From contig JAEWJX010000011.1 in NCBI GenBank assembly GCA_023386365.1, positions 1 through 29,977 of the forward strand: 29,977 nucleotides of DNA. The letters run 5' to 3'. The stretch is from Actinomycetes bacterium (lineage in GTDB: Bacteria; Actinomycetota; Actinomycetes; Actinomycetales; Microbacteriaceae). The translations under genes and the position numbers were made by a program. The notes under the pieces were generated by a model. It was not told the origin of the DNA. It ran no database searches and worked only from the letters and a program-made list of their open reading frames with translations. Shown piece by piece: positions 8,858-15,547 of the stretch. Position 1 is the stretch's first letter; each line of letters starts with the position of its first letter.

Positions 8858-10318
8858 ATGAGCACCGCAGCTCCGCCGCCGTTCGACGATGAAGACGTGC
8901 TCGATTCGCTCACCGTCGGCCGCCGCATCCGGCAGCTCCGCCTCGACCGCGGGATGACCCTCGACGCGCTCGCCACCGCTCTCGGGCGGGCCATCTCGCA
9001 GGTGTCGCTCATCGAGAACGGCAAGCGCGAACTGAAGCTCTCGGAGTTGCAGCGGTTGGCGCGCATCCTCGACACCAGTGTCGACGACCTGCTGAAACAC
9101 GAGCCGCCGTCGCGCCGCGCCGCCCTCGAGATCTCGCTGGAGCGCGCCGGGCGCGGTCCGCTCTTCCAGAGCCTCGGTCTCGACCCGGTGCCCATCCGCA
9201 AGAGCCTCTCCGATGAGGCGATCGAGACGATCCTGGCCCTCCACGACGAACTCGGCCGCCTGCACCGGGAGCGCGCCGCCACCCCCGAGGAGGCGCGGCG
9301 GGCGAACGCCGAACTGCGGCGCGAGCAGCGCAAGTCCGGCAACCACTTCCCGGAGCTGGAGGCGAAGGCCGCCGAACTGCTCGCCGCCGTCGGGCACGAG
9401 GGCGGCCCCCTCTCACAGCGGGTCGCCTCCGAGCTCGCCCACCACCTCGGGTTCACCCTGCACTACGTGGCCGACCTGCCCTCGACCACCCGATCCGTCA
9501 CCGACCACGCCAACGGCCGCATCTACCTGCCGGTGCGGCAGACCTCCGACCCGCGCTCGGCGCTACTACAGGCGTTGGCGGCGTACGTGCTCGGCAAGCA
9601 GGAGCCCCGCGACTACGCCGAGCTACTGCGGCAGCGGGTGGAGACGAACTACCTGGCGGGGGCGCTGCTGATCCCCGAGCAGAGCGCCGTCGACTTCCTG
9701 CAGGCGGCGAAAGCGAAACGCGAGCTGTCGGTGGAGGACCTGCGCGACGCGTTCGCGGTCAGCTACGAGACCGCCGCCCACCGGTTCACGAACCTCGCCA
9801 CCCGGCACCTCGACATCCCGGTGCACTTCCTAAAGGTGCACGAGTCGGGGGCGATCTCCAAGGCTTATGAGAACGACGGCGCGCTGTTCCCGACGGATGC
9901 GTTGGGCGCGGTGGAGGGGCAGATCGTGTGCCGCTACTGGTCGGCCCGGCAGGTGTTCGATGTGGAGGACCGGTTCAGTCCGTACCACCAGTACACCGAC
10001 AAGCCGACGGGCACCTACTGGTGCACGTCGTCGATCCAGTCGTCCAGCGCGGGCTCGTTCTCGGTGAGCGTCGGCACCCCGTTCGTGCACGTGAAGTGGT
10101 TCCGCGGGCGCGACACGGCGCTGCGGCGCGCATCCCGGTGCCCGGACCCGTCGTGCTGCCGGCAGCCTCCGGAGCGGCTCGCCGAGCGGTGGGAGTCGAC
10201 GGCGTGGCCCAGCGCGCGACTGCATTCGTCGCTGCTGGCGGCGATGCCGACCGGCACCTTCACCGGCGTGGATCTGACCGAGGTGTACGAGTTCCTCGAG
10301 GCGCACGCGCCCGAGTGA
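8858..10318 (+). CDS. ramB: RamB/ScfR-type short-chain fatty acid (acetate) metabolism regulator
   Basis: A 486-residue cytoplasmic regulator with three parts: an XRE helix-turn-helix (about 21-79, including LATALGRAISQVSLIENGKRELK), a middle ImmA/IrrE-like domain (about 160-310), and a C-terminal ScfRs/DUF2083 domain with conserved cysteines (CPDPSCCRQPP). The HExxH zinc-protease motif expected in ImmA proteins is absent; the matching helix reads LLQALAAYVLG, so the domain is probably a ligand sensor. This architecture is that of RamB of C. glutamicum, which controls acetate and glyoxylate genes. Its position divergent from aceA supports the same role. The start is uncertain: GGAGG directly abuts the ATG with no spacer, so either the message is leaderless or translation begins at a downstream GTG (codon 14). 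Confidence 0.88.
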   Translation: MSTAAPPPFDDEDVLDSLTVGRRIRQLRLDRGMTLDALATALGRAISQVSLIENGKRELKLSELQRLARILDTSVDDLLKHEPPSRRAALEISLERAGRGPLFQSLGLDPVPIRKSLSDEAIETILALHDELGRLHRERAATPEEARRANAELRREQRKSGNHFPELEAKAAELLAAVGHEGGPLSQRVASELAHHLGFTLHYVADLPSTTRSVTDHANGRIYLPVRQTSDPRSALLQALAAYVLGKQEPRDYAELLRQRVETNYLAGALLIPEQSAVDFLQAAKAKRELSVEDLRDAFAVSYETAAHRFTNLATRHLDIPVHFLKVHESGAISKAYENDGALFPTDALGAVEGQIVCRYWSARQVFDVEDRFSPYHQYTDKPTGTYWCTSSIQSSSAGSFSVSVGTPFVHVKWFRGRDTALRRASRCPDPSCCRQPPERLAERWESTAWPSARLHSSLLAAMPTGTFTGVDLTEVYEFLEAHAPE

Positions 10319-10325
10319 ACTCCGA

Positions 10326-10529
10326 CTAGTTCGAGTCTTCGTCCTCTGGCTGCGGCTGAGTCTCGGAATGGGTCGGAGTTCGCTGCGGCTGCTGTTGCTG
10401 CTGGGTGGGGATCGGGATCGACATGGTGGGCGGCGAGGTCTTCAGGTGGCGTTGGCGCTCCCTCGCGCTCAGCTCCCCCGGTTCGACGTAGGTGCGACCG
10501 CTCGCCGGGCGATCTTTCTCGTGTGGCAT
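10326..10529 (-). CDS. small hydrophilic hypothetical protein, Gln/Pro-rich
   Basis: A 67-residue protein with a basic, charged first half (MPHEKDRPASGRTYVEPGEL, then RERQRHLK) and a low-complexity tail containing TQQQQQPQR and ending EDEDSN. It has no membrane segment and no recognised domain; it is probably disordered. Its ATG shares one base with the stop of the preceding small gene (TGATG at 10527-10531), which indicates translational coupling and supports both frames being real. I do not recognise the family. It ends seven bases from the stop of the convergent RamB-like gene. Confidence 0.65.
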   Translation of the reverse strand: MPHEKDRPASGRTYVEPGELSARERQRHLKTSPPTMSIPIPTQQQQQPQRTPTHSETQPQPEDEDSN

Positions 10530-10747
10530 CAGAACGCCTGGCCGCCGACGGTGCGGCCGGGCTCCACCCCCTCGTCGGGGGCGAAGGGGGCGGGCTCGTC
10601 GGGCGTGAGGTCGGGGTCGACCGGCACGCCTTCCGGGGCGCCCGGGACCGGCTCGTCGGGGCCGGGCGGGGGCGCGATGGACGCGTCGTCGTCGCCGAGC
10701 ACGATCGCCTCGTCGGGGGTGGACAGGTCTCCGTCGGGGTTCGACAT
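10529..10747 (-). CDS. small acidic, proline-rich hypothetical protein
   Basis: A 72-residue protein starting MSNPDGDLSTPDEAIVLGDD. It is rich in Asp, Glu, Pro and Gly and ends GRTVGGQAF; there is no signal peptide or membrane segment. Composition indicates an unfolded chain. A good ribosome binding site, GAAGGAG, lies seven bases before the ATG at 10747, and the next small gene overlaps its stop by one base. Function unknown. Short acidic proteins of this kind are common as unannotated or hypothetical genes in Microbacteriaceae, which is recollection rather than a database result. Confidence 0.68.
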   Translation of the reverse strand: MSNPDGDLSTPDEAIVLGDDDASIAPPPGPDEPVPGAPEGVPVDPDLTPDEPAPFAPDEGVEPGRTVGGQAF

Positions 10748-10870
10748 CGGGGGGCTCCTTCTTCCCGGGCCACTTCTGGCAGCCTCGGCACCGATTCCAC
10801 TCCCCGGAACCGCCGCGCAGTAGGGGGGTGACTTCGGCGCACGGCGGGGTTACCATCCCGCGCACGGAGA

Positions 10871-10898
10871 AGGCCCCGGCGAAACTGTGCCGGGGCCT
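10871..10898 (-). terminator. rho-independent-type terminator of the heptad-repeat protein gene
   Basis: A perfect 10-bp stem, AGGCCCCGGC paired with GCCGGGGCCT, encloses an 8-base loop (10881-10888). On the minus strand it begins about 16 bases after the TAA at 10914-10916 and is followed by TCTCC, a poor T-tract as is usual in actinobacteria. Confidence 0.75.
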
Positions 10899-10913
10899 CC
10901 TTCGTGTGTGCGG

Positions 10914-12509
10914 TTACTCGGCCGCGCGGGTGCGGATGCGGTGCACCACCCACAGCGCGATGAGCAGACCGGCGATGAGCAGCACACCGAGCACCCACGG
11001 CAGCATGCTGCCGAAGGTCATGCTGGTGGCGCCCGAGTGCAGCTGGTCGGCACCGTCGGCGAGCTTCACGGTGCCGTCGCCGAGGGTGTCGACTCCGGCC
11101 GCGAGTTCGGCGCTGCCATCTGATGCCTTCGCGGCGCCGTCGCTCAGCGTGACGCTGCCGGCGGCGGCATCCGCGGATCCGGCCTGCAGCTTCGCGGTGC
11201 CCGCTGCGAGGTCGGTCGCTCCGGTGGAGAGCTTCCCGACGCCGGCGGCGAGTTCGCTGGCCTTGATCGACAGTCGCGCGTTGCCGTCGGCCACCTTCTG
11301 GGTCCCCGCCTGGAGGCGGTCGGCGCCACCGAACAACGTGGCGCTGCCTCCGGCGAGCCGCTGCGACCCCGCGAGCACCTCCCGGCTTCCGGCGGAGACG
11401 TCGGTGCCCCCTGCCGCGAGCTTCTTGCTGCCCGTGGAGAGGTCGTCTGCGCCGACGAGGAGCGGGTCCATCCCGGCGGAGAGCGCGTACAGGTTGCTCT
11501 CGATGGAGTTGACACCGCCCGCCACGCTGGTGACCCCGCCGCTCAACGCGGTGAGGTTGCCGCTCAGGGTGGCGGTCGACGTGTTGAGCGACCCGAGGCC
11601 TCCGGAGACGCCGGCCGCGCTCGTGGCGAGGGTGCCCGCGCTCGAGGCGACGCCGCGCGCCGACCCGGCGAGCGACTGCGCGTAGGCGAGGGCTCCCGGG
11701 TCGCCGTTCTGGATGAGCAGCACCAGCTGGTCGAGGCCGTCGGCGACGCCCGCGGCTCCGGTGCTGATCCCGCTGACGCCGGTGCTGATGCCCGCGGCGC
11801 CAGACGCCAGCGTGGTGAGGTTGCTCGACACCGTGCTGAACCCGCCGGCCACCGCGGCGAGGTTGGTCGCGACTCCGTCGGTGCTGTTGGAGAGCGTCGT
11901 GGCTCCCGCCGCGAGCGCGTCCACGTTGCCGCGAACGCTGACGACGCCGGCCGAGACCTGCTGGGCACCGGCGGACACGTCGGCGGCGCCACTGGCGAGC
12001 ACCCCGGCCCCGGCGGCGAGCTTTCCCGCTCCGGTGGTGAGTGCTGCCGCGCCGGACGACACCTGCTCCGCGCCACTGCGGAGCGACGCCGATCCGGCCG
12101 CCGCGTCACGCGCGCCGACGGAGAGTTCGCTCGCGCCTGCCGCGAGGCGGGTGGCCCCGTCGGATGCCGACAGCGCGCCCGTGCTGAGCGCTGACGCACC
12201 GTTGGCGGCACGCACGGCGCCCGCCGCGAGCTCGGTGTTGCCAGCGGAGAGCTTCGCCGCGCCGGCGGCGAGTTCGGCGTTGCCGTCGGCGAGCGCGTGG
12301 GCTCCCGACGCCAGCTGGCCGACGCCGTCCTGGGCGGTGGTGAGCCCGGTCGAGAGCTGGGCTGCTCCGCCGGAGATCTTGTCGCTCGTGAGCATGAACA
12401 GGATGAACACGACCAGCAGCAGGGAGGTGATCACCGCGACTGCGGCTTTCACGCCCCCTCCGTGTCTGTGCACCCGGGGGATGGGTGGGGAGAATGTTGC
12501 GCTCGTCAT
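10914..12509 (-). CDS. two-helix membrane protein with long LxxGxxx heptad-repeat domain (YhgE/Pip N-terminal-like)
   Basis: A 531-residue protein. A short basic N-terminus is followed by one membrane helix (about 22-41, SLLLVVFILFMLTSDKI region). Residues about 50-500 are almost entirely seven-residue repeats of the form LxxGxxx, for example LAAGAAKLSAGNTELAAGAV. A second helix (about 503-522) leads to a short basic tail, VVHRIRTRAAE. The positive flanks place both ends in the cytoplasm and the repeats outside. Such heptads occur in YhgE/Pip proteins, where they precede an ABC-2-like multi-helix permease domain; that domain is missing here. The repeats probably form a long coiled or helical rod. 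Start at 12509 has AAGGG six bases upstream. A MarR-type palindrome lies about 100 bases upstream. The role is unknown; surface scaffold, phage receptor or envelope spacer are possibilities. Confidence 0.82.
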   Translation of the reverse strand: MTSATFSPPIPRVHRHGGGVKAAVAVITSLLLVVFILFMLTSDKISGGAAQLSTGLTTAQDGVGQLASGAHALADGNAELAAGAAKLSAGNTELAAGAVRAANGASALSTGALSASDGATRLAAGASELSVGARDAAAGSASLRSGAEQVSSGAAALTTGAGKLAAGAGVLASGAADVSAGAQQVSAGVVSVRGNVDALAAGATTLSNSTDGVATNLAAVAGGFSTVSSNLTTLASGAAGISTGVSGISTGAAGVADGLDQLVLLIQNGDPGALAYAQSLAGSARGVASSAGTLATSAAGVSGGLGSLNTSTATLSGNLTALSGGVTSVAGGVNSIESNLYALSAGMDPLLVGADDLSTGSKKLAAGGTDVSAGSREVLAGSQRLAGGSATLFGGADRLQAGTQKVADGNARLSIKASELAAGVGKLSTGATDLAAGTAKLQAGSADAAAGSVTLSDGAAKASDGSAELAAGVDTLGDGTVKLADGADQLHSGATSMTFGSMLPWVLGVLLIAGLLIALWVVHRIRTRAAE

Positions 12510-12605
12510 TGAGCACCCTTCTGACTCTGTGTGCAGGTTGGTTCCGGCCGCGACTTCGATGCCGCCGTTGGCCGAAGTTCCGCGAACGTACCAGCGCGAA
12601 AAGTG

Positions 12606-12619
12606 TCTCGACATCGAGA
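12606..12619. promoter_or_regulatory. palindrome of MarR-operator type upstream of the heptad-repeat gene
   Basis: TCTCGA and TCGAGA flank a central CA, giving a 14-bp dyad about 97 bases upstream of the ATG at 12509. Sites of the form TCTCGAnnTCGAGA are typical of MarR-family repressors in actinobacteria, as far as I recall. No marR gene is present in the window. Confidence 0.5.
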
Positions 12620-12705
12620 TAGCTGAAGGCTCCAAGACGGATGCCGGAACGGCCGATGCGGGCTTGTAGCCCTGGCACAAGATTCAGCCGAGTGGTGAGG
12701 GTGCG

Positions 12706-13578
12706 TCAGCTCACGAGCGAGGCGGGCACCCCGGCAGGATCCTCGATGAAGGCGGCCACGACGGCAAGCGTCTCCGGCGCCGCGAGCACACGCGTGTGCC
12801 CCGCCGCCTCGACCAGCAGCAGGCGGGAATCCGGATGCGCGGCGTACAGCCGCTCCGATTCCGCAGCGGGAACCTGCCCGTCGGTGGTGCCATGGATGAG
12901 CAGCAACGGCACCTCCGGGTCGAGCGGATACGCGACCGCGTCGTAGCGTTCGGCGAGCGACTCCGCGTCCTCGCCGACGCGCCGCAGGAAGAGGCGTTCC
13001 ATCCCCGCGCGGGTGGCGTCGTCGAGCGACATCATCCGCGCGAACTCCCCGATGAACGCGGAGGGGGCGCCGGCGCCGGCGATCATGACCACGGCATCCG
13101 TCTGGAGGCTGTGGCGTGCGGCGGTGAGGGCCGCGAACCCGCCGAAGGAGTGACCGACGACGGCGCGGAAGGGGCCGTAGCGTCCCTGCAGTCGCGTGAG
13201 GGCGGCGACCCAGTCACGCACGTCCGTGCGGTGGCCGCCCGATGCGCCGTGCGCGGGCGCGTCGAATGCGACCACCCGGTGCCCGTCGGCGACGAGGCTG
13301 CGCACGAGCGGGGCGAACTGCGATGCGCGCCCCCGCCATCCGTGCGCGAGCACGACGACCGGGCCGACGTCGCCCCAGCGGTAGGTGACGACGCGGCTGC
13401 CGCGCACCCTGATGTGCTCGCGGGTGGCCGCGCGCAGGGTGGCCGCGTCGCGCGGGTGCAACTTGAGGCGCGGGCTCGTGGAGAAGAACGCGCGGTACGC
13501 CGCGTGGGCACCCAGGTGCGGCGAGACGGTGCGGGCTGACCTGATCACGGCGCGTGCCGCGTCGATTCCTGTCGGCAT
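12706..13578 (-). CDS. alpha/beta hydrolase
   Basis: A 290-residue cytoplasmic alpha/beta-hydrolase fold protein. The oxyanion HG is at 79-80 (VVVLAHGWRG), the nucleophile elbow GHSFGG has Ser144, the acid is probably Asp233 (HGTTDGQVP), and the base is His261 (AAGHTRV). The cap region is short. An esterase or thioesterase role is plausible, but the substrate is unknown. I placed the start at 13578 because GGGAG lies five bases upstream of it; an ATG four codons earlier (13590) has no such site. It is divergent from a TetR gene, and two matching operator-like sites lie between them, so it is probably the repressor's target. Confidence 0.88.
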   Translation of the reverse strand: MPTGIDAARAVIRSARTVSPHLGAHAAYRAFFSTSPRLKLHPRDAATLRAATREHIRVRGSRVVTYRWGDVGPVVVLAHGWRGRASQFAPLVRSLVADGHRVVAFDAPAHGASGGHRTDVRDWVAALTRLQGRYGPFRAVVGHSFGGFAALTAARHSLQTDAVVMIAGAGAPSAFIGEFARMMSLDDATRAGMERLFLRRVGEDAESLAERYDAVAYPLDPEVPLLLIHGTTDGQVPAAESERLYAAHPDSRLLLVEAAGHTRVLAAPETLAVVAAFIEDPAGVPASLVS

Positions 13579-13594
13579 CTCTGCTCCCATCTAT

Positions 13595-13611
13595 ACGCAC
13601 GATCGTTCGTT
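13595..13611. promoter_or_regulatory. TetR-type operator, hydrolase-proximal copy
   Basis: The sequence ACGCACGATCGTTCGTT contains the perfect 8-bp palindrome ACGATCGT at 13599-13606. It is a near-copy, in inverted orientation, of the site at 13633-13649; the two differ at two of 17 bases. The centres are 39 bases apart. It lies 17 bases before the hydrolase start at 13578, so binding would block that gene. Confidence 0.65.
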
Positions 13612-13632
13612 GAACTACCGGGAACTATACCT

Positions 13633-13649
13633 AGCGAACGATCGTACGT
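13633..13649. promoter_or_regulatory. TetR-type operator, tetR-proximal copy
   Basis: Read on the minus strand this is ACGTACGATCGTTCGCT, matching the other site at 15 of 17 bases and centred on ACGATCGT (13638-13645). It ends 11 bases before the tetR start, so it is well placed for autorepression. No ribosome binding site is seen between it and the ATG. Confidence 0.65.
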
Positions 13650-13660
13650 AAACTGCCAAT

Positions 13661-14302
13661 ATGACGATCGCCACCGACGGCCGCCGCGCCCGCGGCGACG
13701 CCTCCCGCCGCGCGATCCTCGGCAGCGCCGCCGACCTGGCCTCCGTCGACGGGCTCGACGGCGTCACCATCGGCCGCCTCGCCGAACGCAGCGGCCACGG
13801 CAAGTCGAGCATCGCCACCCTCTTCGGCAGCAAAGAGGCGCTGCAACTCGCCACCATCGACACCGCGGCCGGCGTCTTCCGCACGAAGATCGTGGAACCG
13901 GCCCGCGAGCTCCCCCGCGGCGTCGAACGCGTCGCCGCACTGCTGCGCGGCGTGCTCGACTACTCGCGCAACCGCGTCTTCACGGGCGGCTGCTTCTTCG
14001 CCGCCGCATCCGCCGACCTCGACTCGAAGCCCGGCCCGGTGGCCGACGCCGTGCGCGACTGGATGCGCGTCTGGCACGGCTACGTCGAGAGCCAACTGCG
14101 GTTCGCCGTCGACGCGGGCGAGCTCAGCGCGGGCACCGACGTGGAACGCCTCGCCTTCGAACTGCTCGCCCTCACCGACGCCGCCAACACCCGCTCACTG
14201 CTGGGCGACGGCGACAAGCCGTACCGGTACGCGGCGGCCGCCATCCGCGAGAGACTCGCCGCATCCGGGGCCGCCGAGGCACACCTCACCCCGCTCACCT
14301 GA
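13661..14302 (+). CDS. TetR/AcrR family transcriptional regulator
   Basis: A 213-residue TetR-type repressor. The DNA-binding domain is at about 14-61, with the helix-turn-helix VTIGRLAERSGHGKSSIATLF followed by GSKEALQ. The C-terminal domain has the GGCFFAAASADLDSKPGPVAD stretch typical of one TetR C-terminal group (the TetR_C_13 type, from memory). It is divergent from the alpha/beta hydrolase gene, with two inverted copies of a 17-bp operator-like site in the 82-base gap, which supports autoregulation plus control of the hydrolase. There is no clear ribosome binding site before the ATG at 13661. It is convergent with the ROK gene; the six bases between the two stops lie within a small 6-bp hairpin (14302-14317). 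Confidence 0.9.
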   Translation: MTIATDGRRARGDASRRAILGSAADLASVDGLDGVTIGRLAERSGHGKSSIATLFGSKEALQLATIDTAAGVFRTKIVEPARELPRGVERVAALLRGVLDYSRNRVFTGGCFFAAASADLDSKPGPVADAVRDWMRVWHGYVESQLRFAVDAGELSAGTDVERLAFELLALTDAANTRSLLGDGDKPYRYAAAAIRERLAASGAAEAHLTPLT

Positions 14303-14308
14303 CCCGCC

Positions 14309-15547
14309 TCAGCGGGTGGGCGTCTGGATGAGCGCCTCGATCGGCATGAGCGCCGACCCGAGGGCCACCGTGTCGCCGCCGAAGGAGGCCACGGCCAGCT
14401 CGAACTGCGACGCCGCCCGGTGCAGGCTGTTCGCGTCGACGGATGCGCGGATGCGGTCGGCGTAGCGTTCCATGAGGCGCAGCCCCACCCATCCGCCGAC
14501 CACCACGCGCTGCGGGTTGGTGAGGTTGACGGTGCTGCCGAGCGCGGCGCCGAGCGCGGCGAGCACCTCGTCGAGCACGGCGGATGCCGGCCCGTCGCCC
14601 GCATCGGCGGCATCGAGCAGCGCGCCGAGCGCCTGCCATCCGCTGCCCTCGAACTCGCCGCCGGCACGACGCCACGCGCCGAGGATCGCGTCGGCACCGA
14701 GGTACGCCTCGACGCATCCGCGGTCGCCGCAGCGGCACAGCTCGCCGCCGAAGCGGATCTTGGTGTGGCCCCACTCGGTGGCGCTCGAGAACGCACCGCG
14801 GTAGAGCTGGCCGTCGGTGACGATGCCGAGGCCCACGCCGCGGCCGAGCAGCGCGACGAGCGCGTGGTCGATCCCCGCCGCCGCACCGAACCACAGCTCT
14901 GCGCGCGCCTGCGTCTTGGCGCCGTTCTCGGCGAACACCGGCAGGTCGCCGTCGAGGTCGGTGGGGATGGGGATGCCGGGCCACCCGAGCGACTGGGCGT
15001 ACAGGGTCTGGGCGCCGGCGGCGTCCGTCTCGACGACGCCGGGGAGCCCCAGGCCGATGCCGAGTACCCGCGACCAGCGGCCCGTGTTGCGTTGCTTGAG
15101 GGCTGCGACGGCCTCGCGCAGGTCGGCGACGATGCCCTCCGGAGTCTCCTGCTCTCGACCGCCGCGGAACTCGCGGTCGACCATCGTGAGGCTCAGGTCG
15201 AACAGCTCCACCGCCACGCCGCGCTCGCCCACGTCGGCGCCGATCGCGTAGGCGCCGTCGGCGTTCGGCGCGATCAACGAGATGGGCCGCCCGCCCCGCG
15301 AGCTCACCTGCCCGGTCTCGACGACCAGCCCATCCGCGATCAGCTCGGCCACGATGTTCGCCGCGGATGCCGCCGACAGCCCGCTGCTCTTGGCCAGCTC
15401 GGCGCGGGTCGTCTCGCGCTCCCGCAGGATGAACTGCAGTGCGGCGGCACGGTTGCGCTGCCGCAGCGAGGTGACGGTCGACGCCTCGGGCAGGGGTGCC
15501 CCCGGCACGGCGTCGCGCAGCGTCATGGTGAGACCGTAGCGGGTCAT
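14309..15547 (-). CDS. ROK family transcriptional repressor of the beta-glucoside operon
   Basis: A 412-residue ROK-family regulator. A winged helix-turn-helix occupies about 26-90 (TTRAELAKSSGLSAASAANIV, then the wing RGGRPISL). The ROK domain follows. The zinc site is intact: EWGHTKI with His261, and CRCGDRGC with Cys271, Cys273 and Cys278. The sugar-kinase catalytic aspartate is missing: the usual END reads ENG (207-209), so this is a sensor and not a kinase. Its ATG overlaps the stop of the GH5 gene (ATGA), making it the last gene of the GH1-ABC-GH5 operon. It probably binds the sugar released by those enzymes and represses the operon through the palindrome at 21509-21539; that link is inferred. 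An in-frame ATG seven codons later (15526) is an alternative start. Confidence 0.92.
   Translation of the reverse strand: MTRYGLTMTLRDAVPGAPLPEASTVTSLRQRNRAAALQFILRERETTRAELAKSSGLSAASAANIVAELIADGLVVETGQVSSRGGRPISLIAPNADGAYAIGADVGERGVAVELFDLSLTMVDREFRGGREQETPEGIVADLREAVAALKQRNTGRWSRVLGIGLGLPGVVETDAAGAQTLYAQSLGWPGIPIPTDLDGDLPVFAENGAKTQARAELWFGAAAGIDHALVALLGRGVGLGIVTDGQLYRGAFSSATEWGHTKIRFGGELCRCGDRGCVEAYLGADAILGAWRRAGGEFEGSGWQALGALLDAADAGDGPASAVLDEVLAALGAALGSTVNLTNPQRVVVGGWVGLRLMERYADRIRASVDANSLHRAASQFELAVASFGGDTVALGSALMPIEALIQTPTR

Noticed and set aside
10914..12509. Possible bacterial collagen-like or RTX-type repeat protein.
   Set aside because: The period is seven with LxxGxxx, not Gly-X-Y triplets or GGxGxD nonapeptides, and there is no calcium-binding aspartate pattern.
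14302..14317. Hairpin ACCCGC-CTCA-GCGGGT between convergent tetR and ROK genes.
   Set aside because: It has only a 6-bp stem, it overlaps both stop codons, and neither side has a T-run, so I did not list it as a terminator.
14309..15547. ROK protein as a functional glucokinase.
   Set aside because: It has an N-terminal winged helix, and the catalytic aspartate of the END motif is replaced by glycine.
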